A stretch of DNA of 64,000 bases from SKPS01 sp964469215 (GCA_964469215.1 CAYXYB010000003.1:124001-188000), one strand, 5' to 3'; shown: positions 17,589 to 28,047, numbered from the stretch's first letter. Made by a program: numbers and translations. The notes: generated from the letters alone by a model not told the origin.

Positions 17589-20500
17589 ATGTACAGGATA
17601 TTAATAGTTTTGATTATTTCAGTGTTCCATTTAATACACGTAAAGGCGATAAACGATCCTGACCTTAAAAAAGGGTGGGATAATTTTGCTTTGAATCAGT
17701 TTAATCAGGCAGAGATCCATTTCAAAAAAGCTCTCAATGGCCCAAACAAGGCTGATGCCCATCTTGCACTTTCCCTTCTTGGGGCTGCAACAGACAATGA
17801 TCAGATGGCAACTGAGCATCAATATCAGTTGTATAAAACTGCCAAAAAACCTGAGCCTTACATAGAAGCACTATGGTCGATATGGGAAGGGTCTGATGTT
17901 GATGTTATGCTTCAATTTCTTAACGATCTGGCACAGAGTGAAGACGGCAAACTTCAGGCAATGGCAAATCAGGCTCTTGGTTATCATTACCGGAAAACAA
18001 ACAAGCTTTCAAAATCAGCAGAATACTACAAGAAAACAGGAGCTGTGCTGGAGTGGCAGGTTTTAGGTGAGTTTGAAAACATCTCTGAAAGCGGATTTGA
18101 TAAGGATTATGGAGCAGTTTCTCATCCAGAGGTCAACTATGCATTCAAGAACAAACACGGAGCAGATGTTTACTGGTTCGATATAAAAGCGCCGTTGTAC
18201 AACAACTGGATCGACCTTGAGTATTTTTTTGATGGTACAAATTCAATAATTTATGCCCAGAATTATTGTCAGAGCCAAAAAGATCAGGATGTACAATTCA
18301 GATTAGGAACCTCCGGATCTGTAAAGGTATGGCTTAATGACAAGCTTATCTTCAGTGAATCTGAGGAGCGCAATAATGATCTGGACACCTATATTTTTTC
18401 TGCCAGGTTGATAAAGGGTTACAACAGGATATTGATACAGGTGGGAAGCAGCGAAATTGACGACATCAATTTCCTGCTCCGTATCACCAATAGCAGAGGA
18501 GCACCAATTGAAGGGCTTACATATTCAACTGCAAGGAAGCCTTATCCTAAAAGTTATAATTTTGAAAGTGAAGTTTTTCCTTCAGCAAACGAAAAGTATT
18601 TGCAGAAACAGATTTCCGACAATCCAGATGACTTGCAAAACTATCTGGTATTAAATCAGCTTTATCTTACCGATCAGATGACTTATAAGGCAAAACGGAT
18701 TCTGAAGGTTGCCAGGGAGAAGTTTCCTGATTGCAGTTATCTTACCATGCAACTTGCCCAGGCACATTCACAGGATAACAACAGAACCGAGTTTTCGAAA
18801 TGCCTCGAAGAGATAAAAACCAAAGATCCTGATTTTCCACTGGCAATGGATGAACTATTTGATGAGGCGATATCAATAAAGAATTATGGTGAAGCCAAAA
18901 CCATTCTTGAAAAAATTAAAAAACGGTATCCAAATTCTATTGATGTTTATTCAAAAAAGATAGAGATAGCGAGTGAAAACAAAGAGTATCAGGAGTTGAT
19001 AGAACTCATAATGGAAGCACACAAGCTCTATCCTGATTATTACGATTTTGTTAATCTTCGGGTAGCTGTTGAACAGGAAGTTAAGAAAAATCCCAAAGGA
19101 GCAATAAAGATTCTCAACAAGTATATTAAGGGTAATCTCAATGAATCGGCAATAAATGATCTTATGGACATATATCTTAATCTGGGCCAGGTTTCAAAAG
19201 CAATTGACCTTCTTGAGCAACGAACCCAAAGAAACCCTATTGCGGTTTCGGCATACCACAAACTTTACCAGATATACTTCCATACCAGCAATTACAAGAA
19301 AGCCGAAGAACTGATCAGAGAGTGCATAAAGATTGCTCCTTATATTGGAGCTTATCATATGTCGCTTGGTGAGGCTCTGGCAGAGATGAAACAGGATGCT
19401 AAAGCCAAAGAATCGTTTGAAGGGGCAATTTATTACGATCCAAATAATTATGATGCCCGCGAGAAGCTGAGAAAACTGCATGGCCTCGATGATATATTCG
19501 ACCTGTTTGAAAAGATTGATGTATATGAGACATATAAAAAATCACCTGCATCATCGGAATATCCTGACGATAACAGCATTATTCTGCTCGATGTTGTTCA
19601 GAAGGTTGTTTATCCCGGTGGAGGATCTCAGGAGAAGAGGATTCTGGTGGCAAAACCACTAAATACAAAAGGGGTTGATACCTGGAAAGAATATGTAATC
19701 CCGATATACAGCAATCAAAGTGCAATTATAGAAAAAATGGAAGTTCTGAAAAAGAACGGCAGTAAGATTGAAGCTCAACGTTCAGGCGCACACGTTGCTT
19801 TTCCTGATCTCGAGGAAGGAGATGCAATACACATTACCTGGAAAGTAAGCAACTATTACAGTGGTATTCTTTCAAGAAACTTCTGGGCGATGCACTACTT
19901 CAGTTATCTTATCCCTGTTAAACATTCCAACTATAGCATTCTTGTCCCTAAAGACACTGAATTCAGATATCGTACAAACAGTATAGATATTGAACCCGCC
20001 ATCAGCAATAAAGAGGGATTCAAATTATATGTATGGAAAGCTGAAGACCGTCCTGCAATACGCGAAGAAAGATATATGCCGGTATTATCTGAAGTTGGCA
20101 GTGTTCTGCATATATCTTCCTTCGACAACTGGAATAGTATCTCAAAATGGTATGCAGACCTCGCACATGCCAAAGCCAAGGTGGATTTTGAGATAAGAGA
20201 GACCGTAAACTCAATTTTTGAGGGTAAAGATGGCCTTACTGATGAAGAGAAAGTCAAAGAGATCTATAATTATATCCTGAGGAATATAAGATATAGTTCA
20301 GTTCCATTCATTCAGAGTGCAATGATACCAATGAAAGCATCAAGGACACTCAGTCAGAAACAGGGTGACTGCAAGGATGTCTCAACACTTTTTGTAGCAA
20401 TGTGCAAAACACAGGGAATAAATGCTCAAATTATGCTTGTAAGCACAAGACAATACGGAATTAACCGCATGCCTTTGCCAGGAATCAGTTTTAACCATGC

Positions 20501-21314
20501 CATTGCAAAGGTAACTCTCAACAATAGAGATTATTATATCGAATTAACTTCTGACAACCTTCCATTCTCAGCCGGACTTGAATCTGTAAAAAATGTTTTT
20601 GCATTGGATATCCCCATTGATAAATCAGAGGTAGTTGATGCAATAGTTCTTAACCCGGCATCAAGAATCAAAAATAACCTAATCAGAAAAACCATTGTTT
20701 CGTTCAGGGATGACCTGATGGAGGTCTCTAAAGATAACTGGCGCACGGGAGTTGAAGCAGCATATTTTCGTGACATTTACAAAGACCTGGGTCTTGAACG
20801 GCAGGAGAAGAAGATGCAGGAATCAATAACCGGAAGTTATCCCAAAATCAAACTTACTAGTTTCAAATTCGACGAATCCTTGAATAGTCTTTCAGATACT
20901 CTTACATATAAATTTGCTTATGAGGTTCCCAACATTTTCACAGAGATTGGTAAGATGCAGATTTTTGAATTACCCTGGAGCGATAAATTCGACAATCCAC
21001 CCTTCATGGCTACTGACGAACGAAAATTCCCGATAGAGTTATGGAAATATCTTGATGTGGAAACTTATGAAGAGGAACTTGTGATTGCCATTCCAACAGG
21101 GAAAAAGCTCACCGAGGTGCCGAAGAACATATCAATCACATGTTATAATGCTGACTATTCACTTACCTATAAAAGAGCTGGAAATCAATTTATCATTAAA
21201 AGAACTCTAATTATTAAAGATGATCAGGTAAAGCCTGAGCATTATGTTGAGTTTAAAAAGTTCATTGGTGACGTCGTGAAAGCCGATAAGAAGCAAATTG
21301 GTTTTTCAACCTAG
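17589..21314 (+). CDS. Large TPR / DUF3857 / transglutaminase-like exported protein
   Basis: This 1241-residue protein has a signal peptide (about 1-20) and an N-terminal TPR region (about 30-150). A beta-sandwich segment follows (about 180-310), then further TPRs (about 340-630). A DUF3857 domain spans about 660-850 and a transglutaminase-like core about 870-1010, with C928 in QGDCKD and H970 in FNHAIAKV. The C-terminal part is beta-rich. DUF3857-transglutaminase proteins are frequent periplasmic proteins of Bacteroidota; the fold suggests a cysteine hydrolase or acyl-transfer activity, but no substrate is known. It is convergent with sucD. Confidence 0.87.
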   Translation: MYRILIVLIISVFHLIHVKAINDPDLKKGWDNFALNQFNQAEIHFKKALNGPNKADAHLALSLLGAATDNDQMATEHQYQLYKTAKKPEPYIEALWSIWEGSDVDVMLQFLNDLAQSEDGKLQAMANQALGYHYRKTNKLSKSAEYYKKTGAVLEWQVLGEFENISESGFDKDYGAVSHPEVNYAFKNKHGADVYWFDIKAPLYNNWIDLEYFFDGTNSIIYAQNYCQSQKDQDVQFRLGTSGSVKVWLNDKLIFSESEERNNDLDTYIFSARLIKGYNRILIQVGSSEIDDINFLLRITNSRGAPIEGLTYSTARKPYPKSYNFESEVFPSANEKYLQKQISDNPDDLQNYLVLNQLYLTDQMTYKAKRILKVAREKFPDCSYLTMQLAQAHSQDNNRTEFSKCLEEIKTKDPDFPLAMDELFDEAISIKNYGEAKTILEKIKKRYPNSIDVYSKKIEIASENKEYQELIELIMEAHKLYPDYYDFVNLRVAVEQEVKKNPKGAIKILNKYIKGNLNESAINDLMDIYLNLGQVSKAIDLLEQRTQRNPIAVSAYHKLYQIYFHTSNYKKAEELIRECIKIAPYIGAYHMSLGEALAEMKQDAKAKESFEGAIYYDPNNYDAREKLRKLHGLDDIFDLFEKIDVYETYKKSPASSEYPDDNSIILLDVVQKVVYPGGGSQEKRILVAKPLNTKGVDTWKEYVIPIYSNQSAIIEKMEVLKKNGSKIEAQRSGAHVAFPDLEEGDAIHITWKVSNYYSGILSRNFWAMHYFSYLIPVKHSNYSILVPKDTEFRYRTNSIDIEPAISNKEGFKLYVWKAEDRPAIREERYMPVLSEVGSVLHISSFDNWNSISKWYADLAHAKAKVDFEIRETVNSIFEGKDGLTDEEKVKEIYNYILRNIRYSSVPFIQSAMIPMKASRTLSQKQGDCKDVSTLFVAMCKTQGINAQIMLVSTRQYGINRMPLPGISFNHAIAKVTLNNRDYYIELTSDNLPFSAGLESVKNVFALDIPIDKSEVVDAIVLNPASRIKNNLIRKTIVSFRDDLMEVSKDNWRTGVEAAYFRDIYKDLGLERQEKKMQESITGSYPKIKLTSFKFDESLNSLSDTLTYKFAYEVPNIFTEIGKMQIFELPWSDKFDNPPFMATDERKFPIELWKYLDVETYEEELVIAIPTGKKLTEVPKNISITCYNADYSLTYKRAGNQFIIKRTLIIKDDQVKPEHYVEFKKFIGDVVKADKKQIGFST

Positions 21315-21343
21315 TCGACGAAAATTACAACATCATATTCAGG

Positions 21344-21367
21344 AGGCCGGAGATCACAATCCGGCCT
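21344..21367. terminator. GC-rich hairpin between convergent genes
   Basis: AGGCCGGA (21344-21351) pairs perfectly with TCCGGCCT (21360-21367) around an eight-base loop. It overlaps the sucD stop codon and lies 30 bases after the convergent transglutaminase gene. There is no T-run on either side, so it may pause or terminate transcription weakly. Confidence 0.35.
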
Positions 21368-22220
21368 TCATGGTTTTGCCAATATGAGCCGGCGAATCAA
21401 CAACAAGGACACCTGCTTTTCTAAGTACCTCTTTTTTGGCTTCTGCGGTATCATCCGCACCTCCTATGATGGCACCTGCATGCCCCATGGTTCGCCCTTT
21501 TGGAGCAGTAGCGCCGGCAATAAATGCAATCACCGGTTTATTCATATTTTCCGAAAGCCATTGGGCTGCCTCAGATTCCATATGGCCTCCTATCTCGCCG
21601 ATTAAAACAATACCCTTTGTTTCGGGATCATCCATAAAAAGCTTCACTGCATCTGCTGTTGAGGTGCCAACGATGGGATCTCCGCCTATACCAATGGCGG
21701 TAGTTTGCCCCAGCCCTTCACGGGTAAGCTGGTCAACAGCCTCATAGGTTAAGGTGCCTGATCTGGAAACAATCCCGATGATTCCTTTTCTATGTATGAA
21801 GCCCGGCATAATACCAACTTTGGCTTCACCCGGAGTGATAATACCCGGACAATTTGGACCAATTAACCTGCATCCTTTATTGGAAAGATATTCCTTTACT
21901 TTTATCATGTCCCTCACAGGGATCCCCTCAGTGATACATACAACCACACCAATACCTGCGTCAGCAGCTTCAATTATAGCATCAGCACCGTATGCCGGAG
22001 GCACAAAAACTACCGATACGTCAGCTCCGGTATGTTTCACTGCATCGTAAACAGTGTTGAAAACAGGTCTTTCAAGGTGGATGGATCCACCCTTACCCGG
22101 AGTTACCCCTCCTACGATCCGCGTACCGTATTCGATCATCTGGGAAGCATGAAAACTACCTTCCTTTCCGGTGAAACCCTGTACGAGAACCCGGGAATGT
22201 TTGTTAACAAGAATACTCAT
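21354..22220 (-). CDS. sucD: Succinate-CoA ligase (ADP-forming) subunit alpha
   Basis: It forms the CoA-binding half of succinyl-CoA synthetase, coupling succinyl-CoA cleavage to nucleotide triphosphate synthesis. The 288-residue chain has the N-terminal CoA-binding Rossmann motif VQGFTGKEGSFH, GPNCPG in the middle, and the phosphorylated active-site histidine in TMGHAGAIIGG. Length is standard. The partner sucC is not adjacent but about 36 kb away at 57928-59118. The gene lies only 14 bases downstream of the C25 protease gene, so it may be read from that promoter. Confidence 0.96.
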   Translation of the reverse strand: MSILVNKHSRVLVQGFTGKEGSFHASQMIEYGTRIVGGVTPGKGGSIHLERPVFNTVYDAVKHTGADVSVVFVPPAYGADAIIEAADAGIGVVVCITEGIPVRDMIKVKEYLSNKGCRLIGPNCPGIITPGEAKVGIMPGFIHRKGIIGIVSRSGTLTYEAVDQLTREGLGQTTAIGIGGDPIVGTSTADAVKLFMDDPETKGIVLIGEIGGHMESEAAQWLSENMNKPVIAFIAGATAPKGRTMGHAGAIIGGADDTAEAKKEVLRKAGVLVVDSPAHIGKTMKAGL

Positions 22221-22234
22221 TCTGAGGTAATGTT

Positions 22235-25200
22235 TTATCTGGGTGCAACAATCAACTTAACTGTTTTATTGAAGCCTGAAGTCGAAATATTCATCAGCCA
22301 GATCCCTGGAATAAGTGACGATATATCCAACTCATGTTTATTAATACCAAAATTGCTTGAGTGTTTCATAGAAGAAACCAACCTTCCGGCCGGATCGGTG
22401 AAAGTGATTAAAACAGGATCATTGTTCATGCTGGCATATTCCACTATCAGTTTTCCAACAGCAGGGTTGGGATAATATCTGAATGCAGACTCCCCTGTTT
22501 TATCATCAATACCTGTAGTTATGCCGATAGTTTGTGTCGAAAGGTCTGACCCACATTCATTCTGTACCTGAAGAGTAACCATATACTGCCCCGGCGTCTG
22601 ATAGACATAAAATGGATGTTGCAGGGTGCTGGTGGCTCCATCTCCAAGATTCCAGAGATAGGAATCGGCATGCAGAGAATTGTTTGCGAACTGGACCTGA
22701 TTGGTATTGATGGTATAGCTGAACTGTGAAACAGGTAATAAAGAATCGGATATTATTGCATTAACCTGAGTTCTGGAGCTTGTGCATGGCTCTTCAGCTA
22801 CCTCCCAGTCATAGAAGTAATAATAATATCCGGTTGGATTGGAGGTTGCACTTGTAGAATGTATACTTAAGAGTCCTGGAATATCATAAGGGTATGAAAG
22901 TCCCGAATTATTTCTGTAAAGGTTTGGAGTTCCTGCACATACCAGTCGCAGATTATTAGCAACCGGAACGTCGAAATTAATGGTTACCCTGCTTTCACCT
23001 GCAGGAACAAAGAGGGTCACAGTTTTCAAGGTTGTACCTGAACTGTTTCTGAGTTGAATTGTGCGGTTTCCGCCGCTTTGGGCAAAAACTTTAACGGAAT
23101 TGATTCTAAATGTTGCCATGGCATTAAAGACCAGGTAATGTTCATAGGCGAGGAAATCCCCATCTCCGTTATTGTCAGGTTTGCCGGCATATTTTAATGG
23201 TGCAGGCAACTCAGATTGAACATAATATGTTGTTGATTGATTGAGTGCAGGGGTGACAAAAACTGGTCCGGTTGCAATTGGTGTCCCTCCAGTGGGTTGA
23301 TCATACCAGTTTATGTTGGCGTTACCCGTAGCCTGGAGGGTTACCTTCCCACTTTTGCAACGAATTACATCGGCTGCAACCGGAGTAACCGGCATATTAA
23401 CATTGACAATTCCGTACTTTACAACCGAATCAGTACCAAACTGGTTAACAGTTACAAGTGAAACGTTATACGTACCGTTTTGGGAATATTGATGTTGCGG
23501 GTTTTGCTGGGTTGAAGTGGTTCCATCACCAAAATGCCATGTCCACGAAGATGGCCCGTTGAAGGTAAGATCCGTGAATTCAAACACTCCTGTGCAATGA
23601 TTGGAGTCAGTAAGGATAAAGTTAGCCTGAGGAGGTGAATTAGGATACGAACATTGAAATGAGAGTTTAAAACCGGGAAAGCTATTGTTTGCGTTGGTCA
23701 ATTGCCTGATAGTTATACTTCCTGTAGTTGACGATAACATTCCGTTTACGCCTGGCAAAGTATTTCCGGTATATGATCCGATTAGCGGACTGGAGGTATT
23801 TGGCCCATTATAAATTCTTAGATAATCTGCGCTATTCTCAAAGCTGAAACTGCTGAACAGAAGGTTTATTGCTGATGCTCCCGAAGGAGATATCGTTATG
23901 GTACCATCAGATGAATTCGAATAGTTAAGATCACCGCCGTCATCCATCAGTAATCCTGAACAGTTTGCAATTACATCACTTCCGTTTGCAGGAACAGCAT
24001 AGGTGCATATTGAATCAATCAAAATGGAGGTTGATGAAGTGTGACTTGCAACACCTGAAACCACCAGGGATATATTTTTTTGCCCACCAAAAACATAATT
24101 TATAGTATGAGGTCCCTGCCCGGTGGCAGTAGCGGGACTGGCACCCAGTCCGAAGTTCCAGAGGTAGTTGGTAATATTGCCTGTACTGGTGCTGGTAAAG
24201 GTTATGCTTTCTGCAGTACAATAGTTGTTGGCTGAATGTGTGAATGCTGATTTCGGGCAACCTCCGGTGATAATAATTGTATCGACATATGCTACAGCAT
24301 TTGTATCAGTGATGGTTAATATGGCAAACGTTCCTGAAAGCTGAGGGAAGGTAAGTGTAGCTGTATTATTAACAAGCTGGCATATAGCTATTAATTCACT
24401 GTCGACCACAAGTGTAACTATACCTGTAGGAGAGTTACTGCTGACGATCAATGATGTATCAATTCCGCATTGAATCGTTCCAGGATGCAAAGCAGTTATT
24501 TGCAAAGGCTTCCGAGTGTAAATACGCATTGATGGATCTCCGAAATAGTGGAACAGTTCATTGGTGTATTGATGTGTACCCCAGGTCTGAGTCATACGAA
24601 TGAGTGAATGATTCCTTACATCACCCATGGTAAGGATTGGTGGATGTGAAGAAACATTAGGGTTTTTAATACCTCCTGAGCCTGTAAAAACGGGTATACA
24701 ACCCGGATTTGCCCAGATTGCATCAAAAACACCAAATGCCAGTGCGTCGTTATATCCGCTAAGACTAACCTCTGCATGTCCGAAAACTCCTACTGCACCT
24801 CCGGGATACTTCCTGAGAAAACGCTCAGAGAAGCACTCACCATAATAGTATTTCCCTGTAAGACAGTTGATGGTAAAAACAATCGGAGTTTTAATTCCAT
24901 TGTTGAGTGCACTTACGTTTGAGTTGCTGTAAGCAGGATCTCCCCACCCTGTCTCAAGGCCATGATCCCTGTGCATCACATAAAAAACGCCATTGTTAAT
25001 TGCAGTATTAATATTTGTTGCATTTCCGTTCCAGGGGAAAGTGGGTTTGCGAAGATACAGGGGAATAGGTTCACCTGCAGAATATAATCCATTGTTCCAG
25101 TTTGTTGGGTTAACAGATGAACCGGTAACAAAAACCCGTGTAACATCATAGCCTTGAATATTAGTCATATAATCACGCAACTCTTCGGATGTCTGTGCAA

Positions 25201-26383
25201 ATCTTCGCTCTGCATAACCATTGGAAGCATGCTGGAAATATGCAGCATGGACGGAGGAATTGTAAAATGAAGAATCACTGGGAGGATTGGTTTCATATTG
25301 AATGATTTTGGTCACTACGTCATTTGCCTCGGCAAGTGTCGATACTGAAATTCTACCTACGGCAAAATCAGCAACAAAATCGTTGCCCGGCCCTGTGCAT
25401 ACATAATATAAATCTGTTGCAAAAGTTCCGTATGATCCTGTTATCACCTCACCTGGTATATCAGGATGATCGCCAATGATTAGTAAAAAATCGGGTTTTG
25501 GAGTCCAGCCATTATACCGGTTATGAACTTCTGTTTTTATGTTGGCCGATGTCATCCCCGTTCCATCAATGACTTCAACCCTGTGCCCCATTTGCTGTTT
25601 CCACTGTGCAAGCCTTAATGCGGCAGGCATGTAATTATTGTGTGTGATAAGTATATAATTTGGGGTTGAGCTATGAGAAGATATCCCATTTGTACCTTTG
25701 GCAGCAATTTCGCTGCTGATTCCCATCGAATTAAGAAAATACCTCGGAACCATTTCAAGGAAATGGTATGAATGCATGCCAGGATCCACAAAATGTGTTC
25801 CTCCGGAGAAATAAATCTCTGCCTCAATGGAGGTATATATTCTCAGCAGTTTTCTATACGGGTTGTATTGAACCGGGAAAAATGTATAAATGCCAAATGA
25901 AATCTCCCTCAGGTACTGAATATCTCCAACACCCAAAATGTTCTGAGGATAGAACTGGTCTGTTGAATAGAACTGCTCATCAAACTCAAATTCAGGTTCA
26001 GGAGCACCGTATGTATCGGTTGCAGGTTGCAAAGCAGGGTGGACAGGATAGTCAGAAGGGATATCTATCCAGGTTGCATTTTTTACAGAAATCTGAACAT
26101 CAGCACCCTGAGGAATTGCAATCATCTCATGCCTGCAAGGTAGTGCAGGTTTTCCCACCTCTTTTGTATGGGTAAGTCCACCAAGGCGTATATATTGCCA
26201 GGTTACGCCTTCTATTTCGACAGGATGAGTTGTTATCATGGCAGGAGTCCATTGTAAAGACAAACCTTGAATGCCTTTGTCGTTTATTTCAAAACTGCCT
26301 GTTTGAGATTGTTGAGCTATAAGGCTGATAAATGGAAATAAAACAAACAGTAACCAAATTTGAGATTTAAGTTTTGTTCTCAT
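22235..26383 (-). CDS. Gingipain-like C25 cysteine protease, T9SS cargo
   Basis: This secreted 1382-residue protease starts with a signal peptide (about 1-23) and a propeptide-like region to about 235. A C25 catalytic domain follows with the clan CD dyad H474 (HRDHG) and C507 (TINCLTG). Then come Ig-like and PKD modules, a CUB-like domain (about 770-880), a PKD domain, an Ig-like 'WYDQPTGG' module, a beta-sandwich, another PKD domain and a C-terminal type IX sorting domain of about 75 residues. It should cross the outer membrane by the T9SS and be attached to the surface or released. Gingipain homologues cleave after Arg or Lys; specificity here is unknown. Confidence 0.92.
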   Translation of the reverse strand: MRTKLKSQIWLLFVLFPFISLIAQQSQTGSFEINDKGIQGLSLQWTPAMITTHPVEIEGVTWQYIRLGGLTHTKEVGKPALPCRHEMIAIPQGADVQISVKNATWIDIPSDYPVHPALQPATDTYGAPEPEFEFDEQFYSTDQFYPQNILGVGDIQYLREISFGIYTFFPVQYNPYRKLLRIYTSIEAEIYFSGGTHFVDPGMHSYHFLEMVPRYFLNSMGISSEIAAKGTNGISSHSSTPNYILITHNNYMPAALRLAQWKQQMGHRVEVIDGTGMTSANIKTEVHNRYNGWTPKPDFLLIIGDHPDIPGEVITGSYGTFATDLYYVCTGPGNDFVADFAVGRISVSTLAEANDVVTKIIQYETNPPSDSSFYNSSVHAAYFQHASNGYAERRFAQTSEELRDYMTNIQGYDVTRVFVTGSSVNPTNWNNGLYSAGEPIPLYLRKPTFPWNGNATNINTAINNGVFYVMHRDHGLETGWGDPAYSNSNVSALNNGIKTPIVFTINCLTGKYYYGECFSERFLRKYPGGAVGVFGHAEVSLSGYNDALAFGVFDAIWANPGCIPVFTGSGGIKNPNVSSHPPILTMGDVRNHSLIRMTQTWGTHQYTNELFHYFGDPSMRIYTRKPLQITALHPGTIQCGIDTSLIVSSNSPTGIVTLVVDSELIAICQLVNNTATLTFPQLSGTFAILTITDTNAVAYVDTIIITGGCPKSAFTHSANNYCTAESITFTSTSTGNITNYLWNFGLGASPATATGQGPHTINYVFGGQKNISLVVSGVASHTSSTSILIDSICTYAVPANGSDVIANCSGLLMDDGGDLNYSNSSDGTITISPSGASAINLLFSSFSFENSADYLRIYNGPNTSSPLIGSYTGNTLPGVNGMLSSTTGSITIRQLTNANNSFPGFKLSFQCSYPNSPPQANFILTDSNHCTGVFEFTDLTFNGPSSWTWHFGDGTTSTQQNPQHQYSQNGTYNVSLVTVNQFGTDSVVKYGIVNVNMPVTPVAADVIRCKSGKVTLQATGNANINWYDQPTGGTPIATGPVFVTPALNQSTTYYVQSELPAPLKYAGKPDNNGDGDFLAYEHYLVFNAMATFRINSVKVFAQSGGNRTIQLRNSSGTTLKTVTLFVPAGESRVTINFDVPVANNLRLVCAGTPNLYRNNSGLSYPYDIPGLLSIHSTSATSNPTGYYYYFYDWEVAEEPCTSSRTQVNAIISDSLLPVSQFSYTINTNQVQFANNSLHADSYLWNLGDGATSTLQHPFYVYQTPGQYMVTLQVQNECGSDLSTQTIGITTGIDDKTGESAFRYYPNPAVGKLIVEYASMNNDPVLITFTDPAGRLVSSMKHSSNFGINKHELDISSLIPGIWLMNISTSGFNKTVKLIVAPR

Positions 26384-26467
26384 CAGTGTATATTAATATT
26401 GTGATTTTCAGGTAAATATTTCGGTAATAGACCTTTATTTAATTTCAGGCCTATAAATATAGGCATA

Positions 26468-26475
26468 CAAAAATA
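26468..26475 (-). promoter_or_regulatory. Putative -7 box for the C25 protease
   Basis: The minus strand reads TATTTTTG, matching TAnnTTTG, 85 bases before the protease ATG. It lies about 20 bases from the divergent mnmE box. Confidence 0.35.
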
Positions 26476-26496
26476 GTGTTTTTTAATCATCCACCA

Positions 26497-26504
26497 TATC
26501 TTTG
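26497..26504 (+). promoter_or_regulatory. Putative -7 box for mnmE, next to the start codon
   Basis: TATCTTTG matches TAnnTTTG and ends four bases before the preferred mnmE ATG at 26509. If functional, the transcript would start at or next to the ATG, making it leaderless. No TTG -33 element was found at the usual distance. Confidence 0.35.
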
Positions 26505-26508
26505 CTGT

Positions 26509-27912
26509 ATGAAATTATCAAACACAATTGTTGCGTTATCAACACCTACCGGAAGGGGGGCAATTGCTCTGATAAGGATATCCGGGCCAATGAGTCTTGA
26601 ATTACTTAAGAGAGTTTTTCATCATAAAAGCAGAAAAAAAAATAGCATTAACCCCAGAAAAGTCTATTTCGGGAATATCTATGATAATGAAATCCTCATA
26701 GACGATGTGCTTGTAACATATTTCCATGCCCCCTATTCCTATACTGGAGAAGATATGGCGGAGGTCAGTTGCCACGGTTCAGTATATATTCAGGAAAGAA
26801 TACTGCGACTTTTTATTGATTGTGGTGCAAGGCTTGCTGAACCTGGTGAATTTACTTTGAGAGCATTTTTAAATGGCAGAATAGACCTTGCTCAGGCAGA
26901 AGGTATTGCTGATCTGATTGCTTCAGTTAACAGCAGACAGCACCACTTTGCTTTACAGCAAATCAGGGGTGGAATATCCAATAAACTGAAAACGCTAAGG
27001 AACAGACTTGTAGAGTTCGGCACATTGCTGGAACTGGAGCTGGATTTCAGCCAGGAAGATGTTGAATTTGCTGATAGATTAGCCATGAATGTTTTATTGG
27101 ATGACATCTTACAGGAGATACAGAAGCTTACTGATACTTTCAGGACAGGCAATGCTATAAAACGTGGTATTCCGGTAGCAATAACGGGAAGGCCAAACGC
27201 CGGCAAATCAACTCTTCTTAATGCTCTGCTTGACGAAGACAAAGCTCTGGTTTCGGAACTTCCAGGCACAACAAGAGATGCTATTGAGGATTGTGTGATG
27301 ATAAAAGAGATACCTTTCCGTTTAATAGATACCGCCGGACTCCGTGATGAACCGGATACAATTGAAGCATTGGGCATTGAAAGGAGCTTTGAAAAAATAT
27401 CCCAGGCAGCAATTGTCCTGTATTTGTTTGATGCACCGGTAACAGGTATTGATGAAATAAAAGAAGAACTCGCATTTCTTTTTGAGCGACTCAGAGGAAC
27501 AATAGAAGCAGAAGAGCTCAATAGAAAGCAGTTCATACTTGTAGCAAACAAAATTGACAAAATGGTTGAGATACCACATCATTTCAGAGATTATCTCGAC
27601 ATGGAGGTGGTGTTTATTTCTGCTAAAAGGCATGAGAACCTCACGGGATTGACTGATGCACTTACATCCTTTGTTGACACATCAATTCTGCAGAATCAGC
27701 TTGTAATAACAAGTGCCAGACATTTCGAAGCACTGTCAAAGAGCCTTGAAGCTATAAAAGAGGCACAGAGCGCTCTTAATAACAATATACCATCCGATCT
27801 TGTTGCTGTTGATATCAGGAAGGCACTTCATCATATAGGAGTCATCACAGGGGCAATCTCATCCGACGAAATGCTTCAAAATATATTCGGAAAATTTTGC
27901 ATCGGAAAGTAA
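26509..27912 (+). CDS. mnmE: tRNA modification GTPase MnmE
   Basis: With MnmG this GTPase installs carboxymethylaminomethyl groups on the wobble uridine of certain tRNAs. The chain of 467 residues has the N-terminal folate-binding domain (IALSTPTGRGAIA-like start, seen here as VALSTPTGRGAIA), a G domain with GRPNAGKS, DTAGLRD and NKID, and the C-terminal CIGK motif with its essential cysteine. The ATG at 26509 gives the typical N-terminus; a GTG at 26476 would add 11 atypical residues. It is divergent from the C25 protease. Confidence 0.96.
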   Translation: MKLSNTIVALSTPTGRGAIALIRISGPMSLELLKRVFHHKSRKKNSINPRKVYFGNIYDNEILIDDVLVTYFHAPYSYTGEDMAEVSCHGSVYIQERILRLFIDCGARLAEPGEFTLRAFLNGRIDLAQAEGIADLIASVNSRQHHFALQQIRGGISNKLKTLRNRLVEFGTLLELELDFSQEDVEFADRLAMNVLLDDILQEIQKLTDTFRTGNAIKRGIPVAITGRPNAGKSTLLNALLDEDKALVSELPGTTRDAIEDCVMIKEIPFRLIDTAGLRDEPDTIEALGIERSFEKISQAAIVLYLFDAPVTGIDEIKEELAFLFERLRGTIEAEELNRKQFILVANKIDKMVEIPHHFRDYLDMEVVFISAKRHENLTGLTDALTSFVDTSILQNQLVITSARHFEALSKSLEAIKEAQSALNNNIPSDLVAVDIRKALHHIGVITGAISSDEMLQNIFGKFCIGK

Positions 27913-28047
27913 TGACTTGCATGCAGAATTTGTTAATTGTTTCAAAGATTCTTTCAAAGCAACTTCCTGATTGGCTTTAATGTATTGAATTGCTAAGATT
28001 TCTATGGTTATTAAAACCTATGAGGCAGAGTTTTCTATCAACGGGTA

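Noticed and set aside
26892..27560. 222-codon open frame on the minus strand inside mnmE
   Set aside because: It is antisense to a clear MnmE G domain, and its serine-rich peptide is typical of a shadow frame.
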